Source: Rhodospirillales bacterium
GTDB lineage: Bacteria; Pseudomonadota; Alphaproteobacteria; BOG-932; Roseiterribacteraceae
Direction: 5' to 3'
Assembly: GCA_028291345.1 (NCBI GenBank)
Contig: JAQGIF010000106.1
Span: 1 to 41,433 of the forward strand
DNA length: 41,433 nucleotides
A program made the position numbers and the translations under genes. The notes under the pieces are model-generated. The model saw only the letters and a list, made by a program, of their open reading frames with translations, made no database searches and was not told the origin of the DNA. Shown piece by piece: positions 33,290 through 41,433 of the stretch; within the stretch, counting starts at the first letter, position 1; each line of letters begins with the position of its first letter.

Positions 33290-35536
33290 TTGCGATCTTC
33301 AAACAATGTGACGCCCATTGTCGCCGCCTTGCTGGCTATTGGCAGCGCACCCGTCGCCTATGCCCAGCAGCCAAGCGATCAGACGATTTCGTCCGACGAA
33401 ACGATCGTCGTTTTCGGCCACGCCCAGACCCGCGATTCGCAGACGTTGAAGCATCTTGACCTTGTCGAGGCGGCGCCGGGCACCAGCCCGCTGCAAGTAC
33501 TGAACAAGCTTCCCGGGGTGAATTTCCAGTCTGCCGATACGTTTGGGTCCTATGAATGGTCAACCCGCATCACGCTGCGGGGTTTTAATCAAAACCAACT
33601 TGGCTTCACGCTGGACGACATCCCGCTCGGCGATATGAGCTATGCGAACTATAACGGCCTGCATATCAGCCGCGCGATCATTTCGGAGAATATCGCCAGA
33701 ACGGTGCTCTCCGAGGGCACGGGCGCCCTTGAAACCGCCTCATCGAGCAATTTGGGCGGCACCATCCAATTCTATTCCGCCGATCCCAGCGAGGAGTTCG
33801 GCGGCACGCTGGGCCAGGGCTTCGGCTCCGAGTCAGCAGTCCGCACGTATGTGAAACTCGATTCCGGCCGCCTTTCGACCGGCACCAAATTCGATGTCAG
33901 CTATGCCTATCAAAACAGCGATAAGTGGAAGGGCGTCGGCGAGCAGCGCCAGCAGCAGGTCAATGGCAAGCTCGTCCAGGCGCTGGGCGACAATGCGCAG
34001 TTCAGCGTGTTCGTTAATTATTCCGACCGGCAGGAGATCGACTATCAGGATCTCTCAAAGGAATACATCACCAAGCTCGGTTACAACTGGGACAATTACC
34101 TGCCGAATTGGCAGTATGCCCTCGACGCGGCGCGGGGCATTTACCATCTCGGCGAGGACAAGACGTCGGATCCGCTGGATGCGGCCTATTATGCCGGTTC
34201 AGGTCTGAGAACCGATGTCCTGACCGGGGGTACACTGGATGCTTCGCTCAACGACGATATCTCGATCAAACTGACCCCCTACCATCATTCGAACGATGGC
34301 CGGGGTCTATGGTACACGCCCTATACGCCCGGTCCGACCGGCTCGCCGGTTTCCACGCGCACAACCGAATATGAAATCGACCGGACCGGCGTGATTGCCG
34401 GCGTAACCGCGACATATGGGATCAACAAGATCAATGCCGGGGTCTGGTACGAATTCAACAGCTTCAACAATGCGCGCCGTTTCTTCGCGGACAGCCTGTC
34501 CGCCCCGATCTCGCCCTACGAGTTTCCGACCAATCCGTTCTTCACGCAGTGGCAATATCAGTTCGACACCGATACGCTGCAATTCCACCTGCAGGATACG
34601 GTGTCGGTCACTGACGAACTGACCGTCAATCTCGGCTTCAAATCGCTCTCCGTCACAACCACCTCGACGACGCAGGTGGGCCCGGCGATCAACGGTACGA
34701 TCGACGCCACCAACAACTTCCTGCCGCAGTTTGGCGCCACCTATGCGATCAGCAACGATCAGGAGGTTTTCTTCAATTTCGCTCAGAATATGCGCGCCTA
34801 TCAGGGCTCCGCGACGGGAATATCGCCCTTTGCCACCACTCAGGCCGGGTTCAACGCCGCGGTGAAGACGATCAAGCCGGAAACCTCGGACAGTTATGAA
34901 GCCGGCTGGCGTTACCGCAACGACATATTGGAAGCCCAGGCGACCGTCTACCACATCGACTTCTATAACCGGCTGCTGGCCGTCCAGCCCTGCCCCGCCA
35001 TCGTCGGCTGTCCGGTCACGCTGGGCAATGTCGGCGGCGTGGAGACCAACGGCGCGGAGTTCGGCGTGTCGCTCCACCCCATCCAGAACTGGAACCTGCT
35101 GAGTTCGGTGAGCTTCAACGACTCGACCTACAACGACAATTATTCATCGGGCGGCGTGCCGGTTGCGACAAAGGGCAAGGAGGTCGTCGACTCGCCCAAA
35201 TGGATGCTGAAGACCGAACTGTCCTATGACGACGGCAACCTCTACGGCCATATCGGGGTCAATTATTTCGCGCGGCGTTATTACACCTATACGAACGACA
35301 ATTATGCCGGCGCCTATGCCGTGGCGAATTTGGGGATCGGCTATCGCATCGAGCAGCCGTTCGACTATATCCGCGAGTTGGATATCCAGGTGAATGTCAA
35401 CAACCTGTTCGACCGGAAATATATCTCCACGATCGGCTCGAACGGGTTCGTCAACAGCGATCCCAACGGGACCGCGCAGACGCTGCTGACCGCCGCGCCG
35501 CGCGAGGCCTTCGCCAACGTCACCGTGAAGTTCTGA
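33290..35536 (+). CDS. TonB-dependent outer-membrane receptor
   Basis: 748 residues. Starts with TTG at 33290, seven bases after AGGAG; no ATG or GTG gives a full signal peptide. Signal peptide to AYA/QQ (residue 25), then a TonB-box-like ETIVVFG, a plug domain with LDDIPLGDMSYANYNG and SSSNLGGTIQFYS, and a barrel ending in the classical final strand EAFANVTVKF. Length and motifs fit a complete functional receptor. The AT-rich promoter upstream and the broken phosphodiesterase gene downstream suggest an acquired uptake module for a phosphoester. The substrate is an inference. Confidence 0.93.
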   Translation: MRSSNNVTPIVAALLAIGSAPVAYAQQPSDQTISSDETIVVFGHAQTRDSQTLKHLDLVEAAPGTSPLQVLNKLPGVNFQSADTFGSYEWSTRITLRGFNQNQLGFTLDDIPLGDMSYANYNGLHISRAIISENIARTVLSEGTGALETASSSNLGGTIQFYSADPSEEFGGTLGQGFGSESAVRTYVKLDSGRLSTGTKFDVSYAYQNSDKWKGVGEQRQQQVNGKLVQALGDNAQFSVFVNYSDRQEIDYQDLSKEYITKLGYNWDNYLPNWQYALDAARGIYHLGEDKTSDPLDAAYYAGSGLRTDVLTGGTLDASLNDDISIKLTPYHHSNDGRGLWYTPYTPGPTGSPVSTRTTEYEIDRTGVIAGVTATYGINKINAGVWYEFNSFNNARRFFADSLSAPISPYEFPTNPFFTQWQYQFDTDTLQFHLQDTVSVTDELTVNLGFKSLSVTTTSTTQVGPAINGTIDATNNFLPQFGATYAISNDQEVFFNFAQNMRAYQGSATGISPFATTQAGFNAAVKTIKPETSDSYEAGWRYRNDILEAQATVYHIDFYNRLLAVQPCPAIVGCPVTLGNVGGVETNGAEFGVSLHPIQNWNLLSSVSFNDSTYNDNYSSGGVPVATKGKEVVDSPKWMLKTELSYDDGNLYGHIGVNYFARRYYTYTNDNYAGAYAVANLGIGYRIEQPFDYIRELDIQVNVNNLFDRKYISTIGSNGFVNSDPNGTAQTLLTAAPREAFANVTVKF

Positions 35537-35541
35537 TCCGC

Positions 35542-35573
35542 GCGACGGCCCCGATGCCCATCGGGGCCGTCGC
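35542..35573 (+). terminator. Perfect 15-bp hairpin after the second receptor
   Basis: GCGACGGCCCCGATG, two bases, and the exact reverse complement, starting five bases past the receptor stop. It has no T tract. It separates the receptor from the phosphodiesterase remnant. Confidence 0.75.
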
Positions 35574-35601
35574 CGCTTCGAACAAACGCCGGGAGAATTC
35601 G

Positions 35602-36486
35602 ATGCTGCCCGACTTATTCTCCGTCCCGCCGCGCTGCTCGTCTGCTTACTGGCCGCCCCGGTTTCGGCCCACGCGGCAAACGGACCGGCCGTCGTACTGA
35701 TTTCGATCGACGGATTGCGGCCAGGGGATGTGCTGGAGGCCGAAGCGCGAGGGCTGAAGATCCCTAATTTACGCCTGATGAGCGCCCAGGGCAGTTTTTC
35801 GACCGGGGTCCGCGGCGTGTTGCCGACCCTCACCTATCCCAGCCACACCACGCTGATGACTGGCATGTCGCCAGCACGTCACGGCATCGTCAACAATCTG
35901 ACATTCGATCCGTTGGCCATGAATCAACAGGGCTGGTTCTGGTACGCTTCGGACATCAAGGCCGAAACTCTGTGGGATGGCGCGCGGGCCGCTCATCTGA
36001 ACACAGCCAATATTCATTGGCCGGTCAGCATCGATGCCCCGATCGATCTCAACCTGCCGCAAATCTGGCGCACCGGCACGGCTGACGACCGCAAGCTGCT
36101 GCGGGCGCTGTCGACCCGGGGGCTTTATGATCGGCTGGAGAGGGAGCTCGGTCCCTATGCCGACGGAATCGACGAAAGCATCGAGGCGGACGAGAACCGC
36201 GCGCGTTTCGGCATCAGGCTGATCGAGGGCGAGCATCCGCGCTTCACGACATTATATTACACCGCCCTGGACCATACCCAGCATCTGTTCGGCCCCGAGC
36301 ACGCTAAAAGGCATGCACGGCTATTTCCCGGAGATGCCCGCGATGCGGTCGACCTTTATCATCGCTGGGCCCGGCATCCAGGCCAGACATGCGCTGGGCG
36401 AAATCGACATGCCGGATATCGCCCCGAGCTTGGCGAAGCTGCTGGGCTTCACCCTGCCCCAAGCCGAGGGCAAGCCGCTCTTCTGA
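35602..36486 (+). pseudogene. Broken alkaline-phosphatase-family phosphodiesterase gene
   Basis: Related to exported type I phosphodiesterase/nucleotide pyrophosphatases (about 400 residues). Three lesions are visible. (1) The ATG at 35602 with GGGAG upstream is in a different frame from the signal peptide RPAALLVCLLAAPVSAHA, so a base was lost or gained near 35605-35620. (2) After LDHTQHLFGPEHA (36303) the sequence jumps straight to LKGMHGYFPEMP, omitting about 130 residues of the family, including the DHG metal ligands. (3) That jump also changes frame. The end (GEIDMPDIAPSLAKLLGF to GKPLF) is otherwise normal. Asp in SIDGLRP, the nucleophile Thr in YPSHTTLMTG and DHTQH remain. It is non-functional unless read in frame by chance. 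Confidence 0.85.
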
Positions 36487-36512
36487 CGGAACCGCGTTGT
36501 CGGCGGATCGCG

Positions 36513-36779
36513 CTACTCCGGAGCGTTCAAAGACAGGCGCAGCGCATGGACCTGCCCAGCCAATTCGTCCGCTAATACCTCATAGACCATGCGCTGCCGT
36601 TCGACGCGTGATTTACCGGCGAACGAGGTCGCTTTCATCGCAACGGCGAAATGGGTTTCGTCGCGGCCGGTATGGCCGTGGTGACCGGCATGCAGATGGC
36701 TTTCATCGAGGATGACGAGTTCGTCCGGCGCAAACGTCGTTTCCAGCTTGCTCCTGATGGTTTCTGCTACAATGCCCAT
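36513..36779 (-). CDS. bolA: BolA family protein
   Basis: 88 residues, ATG at 36779 behind AGGAGA. Full BolA fold: IRSKLETTFAPDELVILDES, HAGHHGHTGRDETHF, and RVERQRMVYEVLADEL. BolA proteins pair with monothiol glutaredoxins and handle Fe-S clusters. The gene is divergent from dnaJ-like/cobS/cobT, an arrangement common in alphaproteobacteria. A decayed paralogue is at 32567-32767. Confidence 0.93.
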   Translation of the reverse strand: MGIVAETIRSKLETTFAPDELVILDESHLHAGHHGHTGRDETHFAVAMKATSFAGKSRVERQRMVYEVLADELAGQVHALRLSLNAPE

Positions 36780-36886
36780 GAAAATCTCCTATGCCTTCAA
36801 ATAATCTCAGCTGAAAGGCGACATAATGCGCTGAGGGACGCAAGTGGCGGCTTGCTTGCCAACCCGCCCAACCCCATAATTTCCCG

Positions 36887-37453
36887 ATGGAACGCGCCTC
36901 TCACCGCTTCGATTTCGTCCGGGCCGAGCCCCAAGTCCGTACCTGCGATAAAACAGGGTGCGCGGGCGAAGGGTTGTATCGTGCGCCTAAATCCGCGCGC
37001 CAGCTACGCGAATATCATTGGTTCTGCCTGGAGCATGTCCGAGAATATAACAAGGCGTGGAATTTCTGCTCTGGTATGTCCGAGGCCGAGATCGAGGCGA
37101 TGGTTCGCCGCGATACGACCTGGGAGCGCGATACGAGGCCACTCAGCCATTGGGTCGCGCATGAGGAACGGCTGAAGGCCGCCGCTGCGGCCTTTGCGAC
37201 CGGTGAGGCGCGGAAGGCCAGCGCCGACTGGAAGACGCGACAGAAAGCCCGCGAACCGGAAACGCCCGAGGCGGCGGCGCTGCACCTGCTCGGTTTAACC
37301 CCGCCGGTGGACTATGCCGCGATCCGCGCCCGCTATATAGAATTGGTAAAAATGAACCATCCCGATACAAACGGCGGGGACAAGGTGTCGGAAGAACGGC
37401 TGAAAATCATCAACCAAGCCCTGCAAGTCCTCAAGGCAGCGTATCTGGCCTAA
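36887..37453 (+). CDS. J-domain (DnaJ-like) co-chaperone
   Basis: 188 residues. A conserved N-terminal part with Cys pairs (RTCDKTGCAGEG, HWFCLEHV), a helical linker, and a C-terminal J domain with the required HPD (KMNHPDTNGG). J domain at the C-terminus is typical for this alphaproteobacterial group next to cobS. It probably recruits DnaK to the CobST chelatase-like complex or to BolA-linked Fe-S work. Confidence 0.88.
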   Translation: MERASHRFDFVRAEPQVRTCDKTGCAGEGLYRAPKSARQLREYHWFCLEHVREYNKAWNFCSGMSEAEIEAMVRRDTTWERDTRPLSHWVAHEERLKAAAAAFATGEARKASADWKTRQKAREPETPEAAALHLLGLTPPVDYAAIRARYIELVKMNHPDTNGGDKVSEERLKIINQALQVLKAAYLA

Positions 37454-37483
37454 CGACCGAGCAAGCAATTTCGGAGTTTTCTC

Positions 37484-38473
37484 ATGAATCCCTCGACCGA
37501 AACGGTCGGCCTGACAGCGACGCCCGACATCACACTGTCAGTACGGCAGACCTTCGGCATCGACAGCGACATGCAAGTCCCGGCCTATAGCGCGTCGAAC
37601 GCCCATGTGCCCGATGTCGACGAGACTTATCGCTTCGACCGCGACACCACTCTGGCCATTCTGGCGGGCTTCGCCTTCAACCGGCGGGTCATGATCCAGG
37701 GCTATCACGGCACCGGCAAATCGACCCATATCGAACAGGTCGCGGCGCGGCTGAACTGGCCCTGCATCCGCATCAATCTGGACAGCCATATCAGTCGGAT
37801 CGATCTCATCGGTAAGGACGCGATCGTGCTGCGCGACGGCCTGCAGGTCACCGAGTATCGCGAGGGGCTGCTGCCCTGGGCCCTGCAGCATGCCTGCGCC
37901 GTCGTGTTCGACGAATATGACGCCGGCCGCCCCGACGTTATGTTCGTGATCCAACGTGTGCTCGAGGTCGAGGGCAAGCTGACCCTGCTGGACCAGAACC
38001 GGGTCATCCACCCTCACCCGGCCTTTCGGTTGTTCTCGACCGCGAACACTGTGGGCTTGGGCGATACGACCGGCCTCTATCACGGCACGCAGCAGATCAA
38101 CCAGGGCCAGATGGACCGCTGGAACATCGTGGCGACCTTGAATTATCTCCCGCATGCGGCCGAAGTCGAGATCGTCACGGCCAAGCTGCGCTTGACCACG
38201 CCGCAGGACCGCGAATTGGTCAGCGCCATGGTGCGGCTGGCCGACCTGACGCGGCAGGGTTTCATGGCGGGCGACATTTCGACGGTGATGTCGCCGCGGA
38301 CCGTGATCACCTGGGCCGAGAACCGCGCGATCTTCAACGATATCGCGTTCGCTTTCCGCGTCACCTTCCTGAACAAGTGTGACGAGCTGGAGCGCCCGAT
38401 TATCGCGGAATATTATCAACGCTGCTTCGGCACTGAACTGGCCGAGACCGGCGTCCGTTCGATCTCGGCCTGA
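37484..38473 (+). CDS. cobS: CobS-like AAA+ ATPase (cobaltochelatase subunit)
   Basis: 329 residues. Walker [10 protein letters not shown] (73-81), Walker [11 protein letters not shown] near 140, sensor region [19 protein letters not shown], and the hexameric AAA+ fold. CobS with CobT and CobN inserts cobalt into the corrin ring in aerobic B12 synthesis. CobN is not in this window, and no other B12 gene is nearby. Gap to the J-protein gene 30 bases, to cobT 11 bases. Confidence 0.95.
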   Translation: MNPSTETVGLTATPDITLSVRQTFGIDSDMQVPAYSASNAHVPDVDETYRFDRDTTLAILAGFAFNRRVMIQGYHGTGKSTHIEQVAARLNWPCIRINLDSHISRIDLIGKDAIVLRDGLQVTEYREGLLPWALQHACAVVFDEYDAGRPDVMFVIQRVLEVEGKLTLLDQNRVIHPHPAFRLFSTANTVGLGDTTGLYHGTQQINQGQMDRWNIVATLNYLPHAAEVEIVTAKLRLTTPQDRELVSAMVRLADLTRQGFMAGDISTVMSPRTVITWAENRAIFNDIAFAFRVTFLNKCDELERPIIAEYYQRCFGTELAETGVRSISA

Positions 38474-38484
38474 CGCGCTCAATC

Positions 38485-40329
38485 GTGTCCGACGCCGATA
38501 CGCCGATCGAGATCTTCAAGCGCGCCACCGTTGCGACGGTCCGCGCCATGTCCGGGCAGGACGAAGTCGAGGTCACGTTCTCGAACGATGCACCGTCAGT
38601 GTCGGGCAAGCGCGTGCGAATTCCCAATCCGGCTCGCGATCTGAATCCCCTAGACGCGGCAGTCGCGCGGGGCGCAGCGGATGCTATGGCGCTGAAGCTG
38701 AGGCATCACGATGTCGGGATTCATGCCTATCGCATGCCGAGCTCCCCGCCCGCTGTCGCGGCATTCGACGCGCTGGAGCAGGCGCGTGTCGAGGCGATCG
38801 GCGCGCGCGAAATGGCGGGTGTCTCCGCCAATCTGGGAGCGGCGATCGACGATCGTTCGCGCCGCCAGGGCTTCGACAGGGTCACCACGCGCGACGATGC
38901 GATGTTGCCCGAGGCCTTGAAGCTGCTTGCCCGCGAGGCGCTGACCGGCCAGGCGCCGCCGCCTTCGGCGCGCGCGATGGTCGATGCATGGCGGCCCTAC
39001 ATAGCCGAACATATGCCCTCGCGCTTCGACAGTTTGCAGAAGCTGCTGCTCAACCAGGACGATTATGCCCGGGAGTCACGCCGCCTTCTGACCCAGCTTT
39101 CGCTCGATGTCGGGGCGGAGATCGAGGACCAGCAGGCCGGCGACAACAAATTCACCGAGGATGAAAGCGGGGACGACCAGCAATCGGAATCAGACGATCA
39201 GGGTGGCCAGACCGAGCAAGAGAGCGGCGAAATGCGCCCGACCATGGGCGACGGCGAAAGCGACGAAGCGGCGCAGATCGAAGTTTCGATGAGCGAATCG
39301 GCCGAAGGCGGCGACGGCACCGAGGATGAGGATTCTGATGCGACACCCCGCGCCGGGCCGGCCTCCGACTCCACCGAGCGCAGCGCCTATAGGGTTTTCA
39401 GTCCGCAATTCGACGAAGTCATCGGCGCTGAAGAGCTGGCCGACCCGGAAGAGCTGACCCGCCTTCGCCGGCTGCTGGACCAACAATTGCAGCATCTGCA
39501 CGGCGTGGTGGCGCGGCTGGCCAACCGGCTGCAGCGGCGATTGCTGGCCAAGCAGACGCGCGCCTGGCAGTTCGACCTCGAGGAGGGCATGCTCGACACA
39601 GCACGGCTGGCGCGGGTGATCATCAATCCGGTTCTGCCGCTGTCGTTCAAGCAGGAGAAGCAGACCGAGTTCCGCGACACCATCGTGACCTTGCTGATCG
39701 ACAATTCCGGCTCGATGCGCGGACGGCCGATCACCATCGCCGCCTTGAGCGCCGACGTGCTGGCCCACACGCTCGAGCGCTGCGGCGTGAAGGTCGAGAT
39801 ACTAGGATTCACTACCCGCGCCTGGAAAGGCGGGCAATCGCGCGAGCGCTGGATCGCCGCGGGCAAGCCGGTCAATCCGGGACGCCTCAACGATCTGCGC
39901 CATATCATTTATAAATCCGCCGACGCGCCGTGGCGGCGGGCTCGCAAGAATCTCGGGCTGATGCTGCGCGAGGGTCTCCTGAAGGAAAATATCGATGGCG
40001 AGGCCCTGCAATGGGCCTATTCGCGACTGATGGGCCGGCCCGAGCAGCGGCGCATCCTGATGGTGATTTCGGACGGCGCACCGGTCGACGATTCGACCCT
40101 GTCGATCAATAGCGGGAACTATCTCGAGCAGCATCTGCGCGAAGTGATCAAATCGATCGAGAATAGTGGCACGGTAGAGCTGGTCGCGATCGGCATCGGC
40201 CATGACGTGACGCGCTATTACCGCCGCGCCGTTACCCTGGTGGACGCCGAGCAACTGGGCGGCACGATGCTGGGCAAGCTGTCGGAACTGTTCGAGGCGG
40301 AAACTGGGGGCCGCCGCCGCGCGGCGTGA
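38485..40329 (+). CDS. cobT: CobT-like protein with VWA domain (cobaltochelatase subunit)
   Basis: 614 residues, GTG start at 38485. Three parts: an N-terminal helical region to about 210, a very acidic linker (about 212-310, rich in Glu/Asp/Ser), and a C-terminal von Willebrand A domain with the MIDAS motif DNSGSMRG near 410. VWA and CobS AAA+ rings form the ATP-driven part of cobalt/magnesium chelatases. Coupled with cobS. As in many sphingomonads the pair may have a job other than B12 synthesis. Confidence 0.94.
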   Translation: MSDADTPIEIFKRATVATVRAMSGQDEVEVTFSNDAPSVSGKRVRIPNPARDLNPLDAAVARGAADAMALKLRHHDVGIHAYRMPSSPPAVAAFDALEQARVEAIGAREMAGVSANLGAAIDDRSRRQGFDRVTTRDDAMLPEALKLLAREALTGQAPPPSARAMVDAWRPYIAEHMPSRFDSLQKLLLNQDDYARESRRLLTQLSLDVGAEIEDQQAGDNKFTEDESGDDQQSESDDQGGQTEQESGEMRPTMGDGESDEAAQIEVSMSESAEGGDGTEDEDSDATPRAGPASDSTERSAYRVFSPQFDEVIGAEELADPEELTRLRRLLDQQLQHLHGVVARLANRLQRRLLAKQTRAWQFDLEEGMLDTARLARVIINPVLPLSFKQEKQTEFRDTIVTLLIDNSGSMRGRPITIAALSADVLAHTLERCGVKVEILGFTTRAWKGGQSRERWIAAGKPVNPGRLNDLRHIIYKSADAPWRRARKNLGLMLREGLLKENIDGEALQWAYSRLMGRPEQRRILMVISDGAPVDDSTLSINSGNYLEQHLREVIKSIENSGTVELVAIGIGHDVTRYYRRAVTLVDAEQLGGTMLGKLSELFEAETGGRRRAA

Positions 40330-40406
40330 CAGATTTGGGGCTCAAGCGTAGGATAGGGTCTCGATATCGCGTATCAATCTGGCAACCCGTCGCTCAGGAC
40401 TCCGCT

Positions 40407-40751
40407 ATGTTGAGATACAAGTCCGCTGCCTGCGCCATCGCGGCCGTCGCTTTGACCGTTACTCCGCTGACATCCGCGTCCGCGCATTATTACCGGTATG
40501 GCTATGACCCACTCTTCGGCATTGGCGCGCTCGGCGCGGCGATCGTCGGGACGGCCGCCGCGATCGCCGCTGCGCCTTTCGTTGCGTTGGCGCCCCGCGG
40601 ACCGGTCTATTACGGCGCGCCCCCGGCCTATTACGCGCCACCTCCGGTCTATTATGGGCGTCCGCCCGGCTATTACGCGCGGCCGCCGGCGTATTATGCA
40701 CCGCCGGCATACTATTCTCCCCCGGGCTATTATGGCCGTCCGGGATACTGA
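40407..40751 (+). CDS. Exported Tyr/Pro-rich repeat protein
   Basis: 114 residues from ATG 40407 (AGGA upstream); an earlier in-frame start at 40326 is unlikely. Signal peptide to SAHA or so, a hydrophobic Ala/Gly/Ile-rich segment (about 40-65), then seven or so short repeats of the type PPxYYxP. Low-complexity tail likely exposed on the outside or in the periplasm. Function unknown. A weak hairpin (TCGCC/GGCGA, 40794-40807) follows. Confidence 0.7.
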   Translation: MLRYKSAACAIAAVALTVTPLTSASAHYYRYGYDPLFGIGALGAAIVGTAAAIAAAPFVALAPRGPVYYGAPPAYYAPPPVYYGRPPGYYARPPAYYAPPAYYSPPGYYGRPGY

Positions 40752-40939
40752 ATCCGGGAAAAGCTAACTGGCGCGGGCATCCTTACGGCGGACTCGCCTA
40801 AAGGCGACCAGGACTGCTGAGCTCCTACTTCAAAATGATCGACGACGACTCCGACAGATGCCCGCTGCCGGTCGAGGGTGTATAGCTCGCCGGTCGGCGG
40901 GCCGTTGCCGGGCTCGTTCGAATTTTGACGAAAGCGCCC

Positions 40940-41227
40940 TCAAACTCCTTCGACAATCACCACGCGATATTCCGCGCCCTTCAAGCGGTGCTGGCGCACT
41001 GCGGTATAGTCGGGGCTGTCGTACCAGGCTTTGGCGGCCTCGAAGGTCGGGAAGGAGAGAATAACCACGCCCTCGACCTCCGGTCCCTCCAGCACTTCAT
41101 GGTGGCCGTAGAAGGCGTGGGCGGTGAAGGGATGACCGGCCAGCGCCGGGCCGACATTGTTCGAATAGGTGTCGAGCTCAGCTTTATCGAGGGTCTTTTC
41201 GCGGGTGAAAACGATATAGGCGGTCAT
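40940..41227 (-). CDS. DUF1330 family protein
   Basis: 95 residues. Ferredoxin-like dimeric fold typical of DUF1330: AYIVFTREKTLDKAELDTY, VVILSFPTFEAAKAWYDSPDY. Small cytoplasmic protein of unknown function. It follows tag by 29 bases on the same strand and may be co-transcribed with it. Confidence 0.9.
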   Translation of the reverse strand: MTAYIVFTREKTLDKAELDTYSNNVGPALAGHPFTAHAFYGHHEVLEGPEVEGVVILSFPTFEAAKAWYDSPDYTAVRQHRLKGAEYRVVIVEGV

Positions 41228-41256
41228 GTCACTCTCCTCATTGGATAGGTGCAGAT

Positions 41257-41433
41257 TTACGTGGCATCCCGCCGGAAGCAGTCCGGCGCGTGATCGTTGA
41301 CGATACCGACTGCCTGCATCCAGGCATAGACGATGACCGGGCCGACGAACTTATAGCCGCGCTTTTTCAGTGCCGCCGACAACTCGTCCGACAAGGCGGT
41401 CTTGGTCGGCACCGCGCCTGTATTCCGAATCGG
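41257..41433 (-). CDS. tag: DNA-3-methyladenine glycosylase I, C-terminal part (cut by window edge)
   Basis: The last 58 residues of a minus-strand gene that continues beyond the window. RGYKFVGPVIVYAWMQAVGI followed by VNDHAPDCFRR matches the C-terminus of Tag, the base-excision enzyme for 3-methyladenine; His and Cys in NDHAPDC are zinc ligands. Partial only because of the window boundary. Confidence 0.9.
   Translation of the reverse strand, partial: PIRNTGAVPTKTALSDELSAALKKRGYKFVGPVIVYAWMQAVGIVNDHAPDCFRRDAT

Noticed and set aside
40794-40807. Terminator TCGCC/GGCGA after the Tyr/Pro-rich gene
   Set aside because: Only a 5-bp stem without a T tract; too weak to list as its own feature.

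Overview
The window looks like a chromosomal segment of a high-GC alphaproteobacterium of the order Sphingomonadales. The pointers are two TonB-dependent receptors, the core gene order aroK-aroB-CorC-like, a divergent secreted protein plus xerD, accA, the bolA/dnaJ/cobS/cobT block, and small families common in sphingomonads (GrlR-like, DUF6481, DUF2889, DUF1330). No rRNA, tRNA, CRISPR array or intact insertion sequence was seen.

Layout. (1) 1-1.7 kb is accessory and decayed: a multiply frameshifted zinc-ribbon pseudogene and one small helix-turn-helix-like gene. (2) 1.7-18.5 kb is a catabolic island, all on the minus strand. In transcription order it encodes an EthD-like protein, a KstR2-like TetR repressor, an LLM flavin monooxygenase, a PaaK-like protein, an SDR, an acyl-CoA ligase, a second LLM enzyme, an Ltp2-like thiolase/aldolase, a cyclase-family hydrolase, a DUF35 zinc-ribbon/OB protein, two more acyl-CoA ligases, and a TonB-dependent receptor with an OmpA-type peptidoglycan-binding domain at its C-terminus. 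(3) 18.5-22.8 kb holds a broken membrane-protein gene, a GrlR-like gene, an Old Yellow Enzyme plus DUF938 methyltransferase pair, DUF6481, a Pro-rich peptide and a ferritin-like protein. (4) 22.8-32.1 kb is housekeeping: CorC-like, aroB, aroK, a secreted protein, xerD, an aminotransferase, accA and DUF2889. (5) 32.1-36.5 kb is a second accessory patch: a decayed bolA copy fused in frame to a foreign beta-sandwich fragment, a TonB-dependent receptor, and a phosphodiesterase pseudogene. (6) 36.5-41.4 kb holds intact bolA, dnaJ-like, cobS, cobT, a Tyr/Pro-rich exported protein, DUF1330 and the 3' end of tag.

How it works together. The best candidate for an undescribed system is region 2. Its regulator has the recognition-helix signature of KstR2, the mycobacterial repressor of steroid ring C/D catabolism. 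Two 16-bp near-identical palindromes, both containing the KstR2 core CAAGnnCTTG, sit exactly in the promoter regions of the two transcription units (the regulator unit and the 11-kb enzyme operon). The enzymes are not the known KstR2 regulon. They suggest a CoA-thioester pathway with flavin monooxygenation, retro-aldol or thiolytic side-chain cleavage by the thiolase/DUF35 pair, and hydrolytic ring opening, fed by the receptor at the end of the cluster. The substrate cannot be read from sequence; a steroid, terpenoid or other alicyclic/aromatic acid is an inference.
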